From contig JAFYQQ010000006.1 in the NCBI GenBank assembly GCA_017559845.1, forward strand, positions 1 through 37,908: DNA of 37,908 bases. Direction: 5' to 3'. The DNA is from Bacteroidaceae bacterium. GTDB taxonomy: Bacteria > Bacteroidota > Bacteroidia > Bacteroidales > Bacteroidaceae. Shown in pieces: positions 1 to 7,150 of this stretch (its first letter is position 1; each line of letters begins with the position of its first letter). The notes under the pieces are model-generated. The model ran no database searches. It was not told the origin of the DNA and saw only the letters and a program-made list of their open reading frames with translations. A program made the position numbers and the translations under genes.

Positions 1-87
1 CGTCTCTATTTGTACTATCTCAAAACGTTCCAGTATCTTACTCGGAAGTACTATTCGGGCTAATTGTTCTAACATCGTTGTTTCCAT
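1..87 (-). CDS. Probable transposase, N-terminal fragment (runs off left edge)
   Basis: Twenty-nine codons are open from an ATG at 87 to the window edge. They read METTMLEQLARIVLPSKILE and then RFEIVQIET. A short acidic/hydrophobic start of the pattern LARLxLPxxILExFxI resembles the N-terminal region of ISAon1-type transposases found in Bacteroidetes. This is a family resemblance from memory and not an alignment. A TATCTTTG box on the same strand at 93-100 lies only a few bases upstream, so the message may be nearly leaderless or may start at the second ATG (codon 5). Only the first few per cent of the protein is visible, so any other Bacteroidales protein is possible. Confidence 0.4.
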   Translation of the reverse strand, partial: METTMLEQLARIVLPSKILERFEIVQIET

Positions 88-92
88 AGATG

Positions 93-100
93 CAAAGATA
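93..100 (-). promoter_or_regulatory. Bacteroidetes -7 box (TATCTTTG) for the left-edge gene
   Basis: The minus strand reads TATCTTTG, a match to the TAnnTTTG consensus, immediately before the ATG at 87. No clear TTTG element is visible 19-20 bases further upstream, so the call rests on one box and on its position. Confidence 0.5.
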
Positions 101-211
101 CAACTTTGAATTGATTTTCCACACCTTTTTGCTACTGAGCCCAATGCATGCCGTTGCGTTCGCCAACACACCAGCATGCGTTGGCCATTGCAGCCTATTG
201 CCTTTTTCAGA

Positions 212-303
212 GCAGTAGTACTGCATCTGCCATCGCAGTATATCTTCATCAGCCTGTGCAGTATATCTGCGTTGCCACTTGCAGTACTACTGCTTCGGGC
301 TGC
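212..303. repeat. 23-base periodic array with GCAGTA heads
   Basis: GCAGTA occurs at 212, 235, 258 and 281, exactly 23 bases apart. The first unit starts GCAGTAGTACTGC and the fourth GCAGTACTACTGC. With one flanking base each, 211-224 and 281-294 are a perfect 14-base inverted repeat. The two middle units both start GCAGTATATCT. The rest of 88-437 holds no credible gene: plus-strand frames across it have no start context and only translate the repeat. A weaker pair, GCCAAC near 162 and GTTGGC near 179, lies just to the left. The function is unknown. It may be a repetitive palindromic element or a protein-binding array. Confidence 0.75.
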
Positions 304-437
304 CGATTCCTTGACCTCAGTCTTTCCCTTCTCTCAGGAACCATTTATTGGACCTCGGATACCTGTCTGCTTAAGATTTGGAACGAAGGCGTTTACACCT
401 TAATGCGATGTTGGGATTGAAAATTCCTTCTTTTTCC

Positions 438-468
438 TTTGTGAAGTCAGAAATAATCCTTACTTTTG
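438..468 (+). promoter_or_regulatory. Promoter of the 842-2569 gene
   Basis: TTTG at 438-441, 19 bases, then TACTTTTG at 461-468. This is an exact fit to the Bacteroidetes sigma factor promoter (TTTG-N19/20-TAnnTTTG). The start site is expected near 475, which leaves about 365 bases of 5' leader before the ATG at 842. Confidence 0.8.
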
Positions 469-555
469 CAATTGCTCACCCTTGCCGAAGGCCTGTGGGC
501 AGAGGCGGTGGGCAGACATTTACATAAAAAGGCGTAACTGTACGCTTTGGTTTTG

Positions 556-766
556 ACGTCTTGGAATCTGGAAAATTCAAACGATTAGTCAAGAACAAAG
601 CAACAAGGGACGCCCTATGGGATGTATATATACGTACAGCCATAACTGGCTGGTTATATATATCATCATCGTGGGGCTTTCGGCGTTGCTCGTTTCGACT
701 AATCGGGCAATTTCCAGAGCCTCAAGACGTGGAACGGGCATCAGACGGCTCCACGTTCTTTTTTGT
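556..766 (+). promoter_or_regulatory. Structured leader with attenuator-like terminator
   Basis: Three stems nest around 591-696: ACGTCTTG (556-563) with CAAGACGT (723-730), CTGGAAAATT (568-577) with AATTTCCAG (709-717), and CGATTAGTC (582-590) with GACTAATCG (697-705). Inside lie an AGCCA-TAAC-TGGCT hairpin and a possible GACGCC/GGCGTT stem. A terminator-like hairpin, ACGTGGA (727-733) with TCCACGT (750-756), is followed by a T-run. Its left arm reuses bases 727-730 of the outer closing stem, so the two folds compete. That is the layout of an attenuator or riboswitch. I do not recognise the class, and no ligand can be proposed from sequence alone. Confidence 0.65.
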
Positions 767-787
767 ATCTTGTCTGGTTTACCTTGA
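617..787 (+). CDS. Leader ORF, 56 codons, hydrophobic peptide
   Basis: This small frame starts at ATG 617 behind AAGGGA (605-610) and ends at TGA 785. It lies wholly inside the transcribed leader of the 842 gene. The peptide starts MGCIYTYSHNWLVIYIIIVG, continues as a short hydrophobic stretch, and turns basic (RASRRGTGIRR). It could be one membrane segment with a cytoplasmic basic tail. The frame runs through the competing stems and through the terminator-like hairpin, so translation could control which structure forms. It may instead be an accident of a structured RNA. The TYS motif near its start recurs in the leader ORF at 33831. Confidence 0.45.
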   Translation: MGCIYTYSHNWLVIYIIIVGLSALLVSTNRAISRASRRGTGIRRLHVLFCILSGLP

Positions 788-841
788 TTAAATTAAGAAC
801 ATTGCACTGCAGGAGCCTGGTGCAGCAAAAGAACGGACAAA

Positions 842-2569
842 ATGAAGACAATGAAACGTTTTCTTGCTTTGCTGCTTTTCTACGTGGCGGCAATGCACGC
901 ACAGCCAGTCTGTGCCCAGACCAATGGCGATGCCGATGAACCTACTTATTATTACTATTATGGCATCCAAGAAGGAACGCTTGCTAATCCAAGTTCACCC
1001 ATAAATGCCAGTAATTATACATCATTGGCTGAATCTTCTTCAGAATTGAAAGAATCTTTGACAATCGCAGTAAAAAAAGGTTATGCATATGTTTTGGTTC
1101 CTAACAGTGTAACAGAAGTTAAAATGCTTGAATTAACTTTTGGTGTATATTCAACTATGCATTTTGATGTAGTAGATACCTCAATACCAGGACATCTTGT
1201 TTATAGGTCAGAAAAACCATTTAGCAGCGGAAAAGGTAGATTAGATTTTATATATGGAGAAGTAGATAATAATTATTATTACTATTATGGAATTCATGAG
1301 GGAACGCTTGCTAATCCAAGCTCACCTATAAATGCCAGTAATTATACAACCTTAGCTGAATCTTCTACAACATTAAAAGAATCAATGACAATCAAAATGC
1401 AAAAAGGTTATGCATATGTTTTGGTTCCTAATACAGTAACAGAAGTTAAATGTTTTGCTTTAGATGCGAATGCATATTCAACAATGAAATTTAACGTTAT
1501 AGATACTTCAATACCGGGACATCTTGTTTATATGTCACAAAGACCATTTGGTAGTGGAAATGCAAGATTAGATTTTACATATGGAGGGTGTATCGTCATC
1601 CTTGACAGAACAAGTGTCGAGTTGACCGAAGGTGAGACTACGACCCTTGTAGCAACCGTTGCTCCCGATGATGCTACAGTCAAGATGGTGGCTTGGAGTA
1701 CTTCTGATGAAACCATCGCTACTGTGGCCGATGGGGTCGTTACTGCTGTAAAGGACGGTACCGCCACCATCACCGCCAAGGCAGGCGACAAGAAAGCAAC
1801 CTGTACCGTTACAGTAAAGGAAAGAATGACTTCCATCGTTATAACTGACCCTTATACTGAAAACAACTTTATACAAGATGAGGATAAAGAAAATGTAAGC
1901 ATCACCTATACCCGCACCCTCAACAACACGGAATGGAACGCGCTGTACCTTCCCTTCGAGATTCCGGTGAGCCAGCTGACGGACAAGTATGAGGTGGCCT
2001 ATATCAACGCCATCCACTCGTATGACGAGGATGACAACGGAGAGATAGATCGCATGTCCATGGAGGTGATCAAGCTGAGAGAGGGAACCCTCCATGCCAA
2101 CCATCCATATCTGATAAAGGCCAGGACAGCGGCAGCCAAGCAGATGAGTATCACGGTGGAGAATACAACACTCTACAAGGCGGAGAGCAGGACGCTCGAC
2201 TGTTCGTCGGTCTATACCAAGTTCGAGATTACGGGTATCTACGAAAAGAAGACAAGCGAGCAGCTTGCCGGCTGCTATGCCCTTTCCGGCGGCTCATGGA
2301 AGAACCTTTCATCAGGCTCTTCGCTGAATCCCTTCCGTCTGTATCTGCGTGTGAGCAGCCGCGAAGGCTCTCCCGTAAAGCTGTCCGAAGCTGCCTTGGC
2401 GCGCATCGGCATCCATGTGCAGGGCGAAGAGACCGCCACATCCGTTGAAGAACGTCTGATGCAGAAGCAGCACAAGGCTGATGCCGTCTATGACCTGAGC
2501 GGCCGCCGCGTAACCAGCCCCAAGAAGGGACAGACCTATATTCTGAACGGAAAGAAAAGAATGTATTAA
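842..2569 (+). CDS. Exported protein with two duplicated N-terminal repeats, an Ig-like (BIG2) domain and a C-terminal tail
   Basis: The 575-residue product has a signal peptide (residues 1-25, ending VCAQ). Two near-identical repeats follow (about 36-144 and 145-250), each starting YYYYYGI and ending in RLDFxYG. Next comes a bacterial Ig-like group 2 domain (about 250-327; LDRTSVELTEGETTTLVATV, WSTSDETIATVADG). A module common in Bacteroides and Prevotella surface proteins follows (about 340-530; ALYLPFEIP...HPYLIKA). The protein closes with a tail containing YDLSGRRV and YILNGKK, which resembles C-terminal sorting domains. The repeats resemble beta-rich modules of phage tail or fibre proteins (weak, from memory). 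The repeat DNA is clearly more AT-rich than the rest of the gene, suggesting separate origins. The role is unknown; surface exposure is inferred. Confidence 0.75.
   Translation: MKTMKRFLALLLFYVAAMHAQPVCAQTNGDADEPTYYYYYGIQEGTLANPSSPINASNYTSLAESSSELKESLTIAVKKGYAYVLVPNSVTEVKMLELTFGVYSTMHFDVVDTSIPGHLVYRSEKPFSSGKGRLDFIYGEVDNNYYYYYGIHEGTLANPSSPINASNYTTLAESSTTLKESMTIKMQKGYAYVLVPNTVTEVKCFALDANAYSTMKFNVIDTSIPGHLVYMSQRPFGSGNARLDFTYGGCIVILDRTSVELTEGETTTLVATVAPDDATVKMVAWSTSDETIATVADGVVTAVKDGTATITAKAGDKKATCTVTVKERMTSIVITDPYTENNFIQDEDKENVSITYTRTLNNTEWNALYLPFEIPVSQLTDKYEVAYINAIHSYDEDDNGEIDRMSMEVIKLREGTLHANHPYLIKARTAAAKQMSITVENTTLYKAESRTLDCSSVYTKFEITGIYEKKTSEQLAGCYALSGGSWKNLSSGSSLNPFRLYLRVSSREGSPVKLSEAALARIGIHVQGEETATSVEERLMQKQHKADAVYDLSGRRVTSPKKGQTYILNGKKRMY
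946..1587 (+). repeat. In-frame tandem duplication, 327-base period
   Basis: Two copies (about 946-1260 and 1273-1587) are offset by 327 bases, or 109 codons. Long stretches are unchanged at the DNA level, including GGAACGCTTGCTAATCCAAG and AAAAGGTTATGCATATGTTT, while the middles differ. Conservation of synonymous positions points to a recent duplication or to gene conversion. Confidence 0.85.
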
Positions 2570-2595
2570 CCGTATAAATGTCAAATCAACAAAAA

Positions 2596-2727
2596 ATGAG
2601 AAAGATTATGGAAAATTTGTATGAAAGCCCTGAGATTAGTGTGGTGGAATGTCAGATTGAAAAAGGCTTTGCCGCTTCACTCGATTCTGACCATGTGGAT
2701 ATCGGTGGAGAAGGCACTCCCGACTAA
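2596..2727 (+). CDS. Small protein of 43 residues downstream of the surface protein
   Basis: ATG at 2596 opens a 43-codon frame that ends at TAA 2725. The peptide starts MRKIMENLYESPEISVVECQ and ends DIGGEGTPD. Short proteins with a YESPxIxVxExExEKGFAAS core are frequent in Bacteroides and Prevotella genomes beside exported proteins, and this one fits that pattern. No signal peptide or transmembrane segment is visible. It lies 26 bases after the stop of the 842 gene and before the terminator at 2748, so it is probably the second gene of that transcript. The role of the family is not known to me. Confidence 0.65.
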   Translation: MRKIMENLYESPEISVVECQIEKGFAASLDSDHVDIGGEGTPD

Positions 2728-2747
2728 AGAAATCTGACCCGTTATGG

Positions 2748-2786
2748 AAGGGCTGCATCGGTGTGAATGCCGGTGTAGCCCTTTCC
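2748..2786 (+). terminator. Terminator of the 842-2727 transcript
   Basis: GGGCTGCATCGG pairs with CCGGTGTAGCCC (with a mismatch), and the hairpin is followed by TTTCCCTT. It lies directly after the small gene at 2596-2727. Confidence 0.7.
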
Positions 2787-2831
2787 CTTGTCTGCAAAAA
2801 ACTTTACACGAAAATGGGGCAAAAAGTATCG

Positions 2832-2925
2832 CTTAAGTGTTTCTCCGGAAACAGTTAAGTGTTTTTCAAGGAAGACTTAAGTAAAACTCAAGAAACACTT
2901 AAGTCTTTTCTTGTGTTTTAAGTGT
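2832..2925. repeat. 22-base periodic array with TTAAGT heads
   Basis: The core TTAAGT lies at 2833, 2855, 2877 and 2899, exactly 22 bases apart. A fifth copy is at 2918 (19 bases on). Most units extend to CTTAAGTGTTT and contain GAAAC or GGAAG near their end. The array sits between two convergent genes, so it is not an ordinary promoter operator. The rest of 2728-3059 is AT-rich and shows no gene. Confidence 0.75.
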
Positions 2926-3059
2926 GGATTTAACGTTATTTTATCGTATTGAATATTAGTTAGATATGTGTTTTAGGATTTTGCCACATTCCGTACAAAC
3001 TCCTTTTTCTCGTTTTTTGACAGATTTATTCCTTGTTTTATGGTTAGAGATTAATTTTG

Positions 3060-3208
3060 TAGGGACGCCAGCGTGCTGCGTCCAAAGGGTTTCGTCGGAG
3101 TTATGTCACAAGCAAATCTCGCGAATCTCACGAAATAAAAGACACTTTTGCGAGATTGGCGAGATTTGCGTGAGGGAAATATCTTCGGACGCTGCACGCA
3201 ACGTCCCT
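3060..3208. repeat. Nested palindromic repeat element
   Basis: The outer arms are AGGGACGCCAGCGTGCTGCG (from 3061) and GGACGCTGCACGCAACGTCC (from 3187). The inner arms are GCAAATCTCGCGAATCTC (from 3112) and GAGATTGGCGAGATTTGC (from 3152). The element ends just after the stop of the 3216-4136 gene. The inner half recurs at 26012-26083 in opposite orientation with roughly 85 per cent identity over about 64 bases, so it is a dispersed repeat. There is no open reading frame inside. It is MITE-like or REP-like in form, with no family name assigned. Confidence 0.75.
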
Positions 3209-3215
3209 CTTACTC

Positions 3216-4136
3216 TTATTCAACAGGCGCCTTGTAATCTGGCCGAAGAGAAACGGACTGGTCTGTGGGGAAGTCTGCGGGAACGGGTTGTTTCACCTTG
3301 CCGGTGGCTGCCCATTCGGCTCCGCGCAGGAGAAGGGCTTGGAAGCCGACACACTGCATGGCAGGATTGTCTTCGGCAGTGGGACCACAATGTCCTAACA
3401 TGAGGTGGAAGATGCGTGCTTTGCCGTAATCTACGGTGAAGACAAGGGGTTCCTCTCTACCGGAACCACCTGTAGCGGGGTCAGCGGTACCACTGTAGAG
3501 CAAGTCCTTTATGTTGGCTGGGCCTCGCATGGAATCATACATCTCGTCACGGGCATGCATCCAATTGTCTGGCAAACCTTTGGTAATGGGGTGTTTGGCA
3601 TTGCGGCAATGCATGGGATACTCCCTTTGCTGGCCGTGCGAACCTCCGTGTCCGGGACAATTGTCAAGCACCAGTTCGCCATCCTTCAGATAACAGTAAG
3701 GGCCAGACTTCTCATTACGGCCTTCCCAACCGCCAAGGGCTATGATACGGTTGAACTCTTCCCAACCGGAAAAGGCGTTGTCGGCGGCATGGTAGATTAC
3801 CACTCCTCCACCCTTGCGGACATACTTAACGAATGCCGAATCGGTCTCTGCCGGCCAACGGTCTCCATTATAATCAAGCACCACCACATCGTACTGGGAG
3901 AAATCGGGCTTAAAGGTACTCATATCTCCGCCAGCAGGTGCCGTAAGGGCTATGTCTGTAACAAAGAGACCCGAATTGTCCAATATCTGCTTGAGCACCT
4001 TATGGCTTACCTGCCAGTTGTGGTTGTTCTGTCCGGAAACGACCAAAGCCTTTATGGGCTTTGACTGACAGCTGCAAATGTGCATTACAGCACATGCGAG
4101 CATTAAAATCCTTATCGCTTTTCTGAAAATATCCAT
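3216..4136 (-). CDS. ThuA-domain lipoprotein
   Basis: The 306-residue product starts with a lipoprotein signal (lipobox ending CSC around residues 22-24). It then has a ThuA-like (trehalose-utilization) fold of the glutamine-amidotransferase superfamily. Visible motifs include KALVVSGQNNHNW at the start of the domain, YDVVVLDYNGDRWP, GGGVVIYHAADNAF and HPITKGLP. Such proteins are usually carbohydrate-linked and of uncertain chemistry, and in Bacteroidetes many are exported. It is probably anchored in the envelope facing the periplasm. No TAnnTTTG promoter is obvious between 4137 and 4270. Transcription from the upstream operon should stop at the terminator near 4273-4324, so a separate promoter is likely. 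Confidence 0.85.
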   Translation of the reverse strand: MDIFRKAIRILMLACAVMHICSCQSKPIKALVVSGQNNHNWQVSHKVLKQILDNSGLFVTDIALTAPAGGDMSTFKPDFSQYDVVVLDYNGDRWPAETDSAFVKYVRKGGGVVIYHAADNAFSGWEEFNRIIALGGWEGRNEKSGPYCYLKDGELVLDNCPGHGGSHGQQREYPMHCRNAKHPITKGLPDNWMHARDEMYDSMRGPANIKDLLYSGTADPATGGSGREEPLVFTVDYGKARIFHLMLGHCGPTAEDNPAMQCVGFQALLLRGAEWAATGKVKQPVPADFPTDQSVSLRPDYKAPVE

Positions 4137-4202
4137 AATACCTTATTTATATAAAGGGAGATTCCATTTAAGTTTTCCCAAGTCTTGAAGAGGGTATCTA
4201 AA

Positions 4203-4270
4203 GAAGCTGTTCTAAATTTCTTATAAAACAATTCTCAAACAATCGCAAAATATATTTTAAACAGCTTCTA
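4203..4270. repeat. Imperfect inverted repeat, 15-base arms
   Basis: AGAAGCTGTTCTAAA (4203-4217) and TTTTAAACAGCTTCT (4256-4270) match at 13 of 15 positions as inverted repeats, around an AT-rich centre. It lies between the ThuA gene start and the terminator of the glycogen operon. It could be a remnant of a small mobile element. There is no coding sequence inside. Confidence 0.6.
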
Positions 4271-4272
4271 AG

Positions 4273-4324
4273 AAAAAAAGAGAGCCTGGACCATGCCTCC
4301 GTCTGGAGCAGGCCGGACTCTCTA
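4273..4324 (-). terminator. Terminator of the alpha-glucan operon
   Basis: Read on the minus strand, AGAGAG (4324-4319) pairs with CTCTCT (4285-4280), with further pairing CCGGCCTG/CCAGG inside. A run of seven T follows. It lies 22 bases past the stop of the GH57 gene. Confidence 0.8.
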
Positions 4325-4345
4325 CTATGTTCGGGTTATGAGACC

Positions 4346-5809
4346 TTATTTCTTTTCAGCTGTTTTCTTGGCAGCAGACTTCTTTGTTGTGGTGGTCTCC
4401 TTCTTGGCAGCAGGTTTCTTTGCGGCAGCCTTCTTGGCGGGCTTCTTGACGGGTTCTTCCACTACAGGAGCCTCTGCTGGAATCTCAGCAGGAGTTTCTT
4501 CCTTGGTTTCGTACTTCTCAAGACGAGCCTTCAGACGGGCGATTTCCTTTTCCTTCACTTCCACGTCCTTACCCAAGTTGGTGATCTGGGTATAAAGGCT
4601 ATTGAGTTCGTCATTCTCCACAGTATCGGGGAAGAGGTCGCGCACTCTCTTGAGGAAGTCGCCAAGGATGTTCATGTAGTTGGTGAACGCATCGTAAGGA
4701 GTTTCATAAATGCCACGATAATTGTTGACCATAAGGTTCTTGGTAGTCATGAAACGGAAGTTGTCGCTGGCCTGCAGACGGTCCCAGTCTTGCTTGATGC
4801 GACGGTCGCGACATGCCAGGATGCGGCCTACGATCTTCTCGTCATAGAGGCGGTTGAACGTATCGCGCTGCATACAGTTTCCGAGCAAACTGCTGGTATC
4901 TCGTTCCTCGTCGTTCCAGCTTACGGGATAGATGACCTCAAGCGGAGAAACGGGCTTGTTTGCTGCCAGCACCTCGGAAGGTGTAGCAAACTTCACACCG
5001 CGCTTCTGTGCCTCGGCAGGAAGAGCCTTGATGAAATCGAGAATATGGCTTTCCAGCGGCTGATAGATACCAATGGCACTCAAGTCCATGCAGATGTTGA
5101 CCACATTCTCACCCTCGGGCATATCGGCAATCCAGCCCATGTACTTGTCTGCCATCAAAGGATATTCGTTCCAGGTACTGTTGTTGAAACGCAGGCTGAT
5201 GTCATCGCTCAACTTATAGTCGCGCAACAGCAGGGAAAGGCGGTTGTCATAGGCACAGCTGTAGACATAGTGGGGACTCTTCCATCCGAGAATGTGCTTT
5301 GCACCTTCCACCATGACGCCCTTGAATCCCATCTCGGCAATTACGGCTCCAATCTCGTCATTATAGATAAGAGAACTGTTGCGCATCACCTTGGGGGTGC
5401 GGCCGAAGAGCTGCTTCATCTTCTTGGCCTGGCGCTTCACTTCCTCAATGAAGCATTCCGTGTTGCCCAATGAAGAGAGGCCGTGGCTGTAAGGTTCGGC
5501 CAGGAATTCCACGCAACCGGTATCGTTGAGCTGCTGGAGGAATTCAATCACCTCGGGAGCGTACTGCTCAATGAGTTCCAGAGCCACACCACTGATGGAG
5601 AATGCCACCTTGAAGTCGTTGCCGTACATCTGTGACATCTCGAGCATGGTCTTCAGGCTGGGGATGAAGCTGCGCTGTGCGGTCTCCTGTGTGGAGCGCT
5701 CGTTCTCGTAATCATCATAATAATAATGATCCGTGCCGATATCAAAGAAACGGTAACGCTTCAGATGATTCGGCTGATGAATCTCAAAATACAAACAAAT
5801 TGTTTTCAT
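4346..5809 (-). CDS. GH57 family alpha-amylase/glucanotransferase with a lysine-alanine-rich tail
   Basis: The 487-residue product carries the GH57 landmarks: HQP at 11-13, GCVEFLAEPYSH at 99-109 and the probable nucleophile Glu168 in GVMVEGAKHIL. The segment expected to carry the catalytic acid reads MDLSAIGIYQP (241-251), where family members usually have a D-E-x-FG-like sequence, so activity at this position is less certain. Residues about 400-455 are coiled coil. The last 35 residues are a repeated KKPAKKAAAKK-type tail like histone H1. It should act in the cytoplasm on alpha-glucans. It is the last gene of the operon, 31 bases after the synthase gene, and is followed by a terminator. Confidence 0.85.
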   Translation of the reverse strand: MKTICLYFEIHQPNHLKRYRFFDIGTDHYYYDDYENERSTQETAQRSFIPSLKTMLEMSQMYGNDFKVAFSISGVALELIEQYAPEVIEFLQQLNDTGCVEFLAEPYSHGLSSLGNTECFIEEVKRQAKKMKQLFGRTPKVMRNSSLIYNDEIGAVIAEMGFKGVMVEGAKHILGWKSPHYVYSCAYDNRLSLLLRDYKLSDDISLRFNNSTWNEYPLMADKYMGWIADMPEGENVVNICMDLSAIGIYQPLESHILDFIKALPAEAQKRGVKFATPSEVLAANKPVSPLEVIYPVSWNDEERDTSSLLGNCMQRDTFNRLYDEKIVGRILACRDRRIKQDWDRLQASDNFRFMTTKNLMVNNYRGIYETPYDAFTNYMNILGDFLKRVRDLFPDTVENDELNSLYTQITNLGKDVEVKEKEIARLKARLEKYETKEETPAEIPAEAPVVEEPVKKPAKKAAAKKPAAKKETTTTKKSAAKKTAEKK

Positions 5810-5840
5810 ATCGTATTGATTTCTTTATTCTTAAAATTAT

Positions 5841-7130
5841 TTATGCATGATAATCATTCACGTCGAACCATCCGCGTCCGGTCAACTGGTCATAACAGCT
5901 ACGGATGCGCAGGCCCACCTTCTCCCAAGTAATCTGGTCTACCTCGCGGAGTCCTTCCTCGCTCAAATACTTATAGAGAGCGTCATTGGTACAGATGCTA
6001 TAGATGGCATCGGCCATGGCATCAATGTCCCAATAGTCTACCTTGATGACATTGGTAAGGATTTCGCCACAACCACTCTGCTTGCTGATGATACTGGGAC
6101 AACCGCACTGCATGGCCTCGAGCGGAGCAATACCGAAGGGTTCGCTCACACTGGGCATTACAAAGACATCGGAGTTCTTGTAACACTCATACACCTGTTT
6201 TCCACGCTGGAAACCGGGGAAGTGGCAGCGGTCTGCTATTCCGTATGCCGCAGCAAGTTCAATCATGGCGTTCAACATGTCGCCGCTTCCTGCAAAGCAG
6301 AAACGAATATTGCGGCTACGGTCAAGCACGCGCTTGGCTGCCTCAATGAAATATTCGGGACCCTTCTGCATGGTAATACGACCCAGGAAGGTAACCACCT
6401 TTTCATCTGGATTCTTGTGCGGTTCTATGGCACGAATCTCTTCGCTCAAAGGATAAACGGCATTGTGCATGGCCACACACTTGCGGGGATCCTGATGATA
6501 CTGATGAATCACGGTCTGACGGGTAAGTTCGCTCACGCACATGATGCAGTCTGCATGGTCCATACCGTTCTTCTCAATACTGTACACGGTGGGGTTCACC
6601 TTACCACGGCTACGGTCAAAGTCAGTGGCATGCACATGGATGCAAAGGGGCTTTCCGCTTACCATCTTGGCGTGTACACCAGCGGGATAGGTAAGCCAGT
6701 CGTGGGCATGAATCAGGTCAAAATCCTCACTGCGTGCCAGCACGCCGGAAATGATGCTGAAGTTGTTGATCTCCTCATGCAAATTGCTGGGATAGCCACC
6801 GGCAAATCCTATACATCCCAAATCATCGAGTCCCTGCAGATAATTGAAGTCTGCATAGATATGGTTGCGGAAACGGTAATAGTCGCCAGAGTTATGTCCT
6901 ACCAATCTGCTGCACAGATTCTCGTATTCCGGCTCGCGCCACACCACAGGAACCTGACTCATGTTGATGATGTTCAGGAACTTTTCTTCCTCGCCTGTCG
7001 GCTTGGGCAGACAGAACGTGGTCTGCACATCGCCCTGCAGGCTGAGTCCCTTGGTGATACCATAGGACGCGACAGCCAATCCGCCGTATATCTTAGGAGG
7101 GAACTCCCATCCGAACATTAATACTTTCAT
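5841..7130 (-). CDS. GT4-family glycogen synthase-like glycosyltransferase
   Basis: The 429-residue product has two Rossmann domains. The N-terminal one opens KVLMFGWEFPPKIYGGL, typical of starch/glycogen synthase-like enzymes. It also holds LIHAHDWLTYPAGVHAK. The C-terminal one has VTFLGRITMQKGPEYFIEAA and the donor-binding E-x7-E motif in SEPFGIAPLEAM. Its partners are a debranching enzyme upstream and a GH57 enzyme downstream, so the likely role is building or elongating glycogen from nucleotide-glucose in the cytoplasm. A strong ribosome site (AAGGAGG) precedes its ATG, in the 20-base gap from the upstream gene. The long open frame on the opposite strand across this gene is a codon-bias shadow. 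Confidence 0.85.
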   Translation of the reverse strand: MKVLMFGWEFPPKIYGGLAVASYGITKGLSLQGDVQTTFCLPKPTGEEEKFLNIINMSQVPVVWREPEYENLCSRLVGHNSGDYYRFRNHIYADFNYLQGLDDLGCIGFAGGYPSNLHEEINNFSIISGVLARSEDFDLIHAHDWLTYPAGVHAKMVSGKPLCIHVHATDFDRSRGKVNPTVYSIEKNGMDHADCIMCVSELTRQTVIHQYHQDPRKCVAMHNAVYPLSEEIRAIEPHKNPDEKVVTFLGRITMQKGPEYFIEAAKRVLDRSRNIRFCFAGSGDMLNAMIELAAAYGIADRCHFPGFQRGKQVYECYKNSDVFVMPSVSEPFGIAPLEAMQCGCPSIISKQSGCGEILTNVIKVDYWDIDAMADAIYSICTNDALYKYLSEEGLREVDQITWEKVGLRIRSCYDQLTGRGWFDVNDYHA

Positions 7131-7150
7131 ATATCGTTCCTCCTTATATT

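Noticed and set aside
212..303. CRISPR array
   Set aside because: Units are only 23 bases with no unique spacers, and no cas genes are in the window. The same applies to 2832, 20406 and 25756.
1568..2104. Minus-strand open frame of 178 codons inside the 842-2569 gene
   Set aside because: Opposes the Ig-like domain coding sequence. No start context or motif.
3405..4064. Plus-strand frame of 219 codons opposite the ThuA gene
   Set aside because: Shadow of a clear lipoprotein gene.
5847..7121. Plus-strand open frame of 424 codons opposite the GT4 gene
   Set aside because: It mirrors a well-conserved glycosyltransferase gene on the minus strand, has no promoter or known motif, and reads as a codon-bias shadow.
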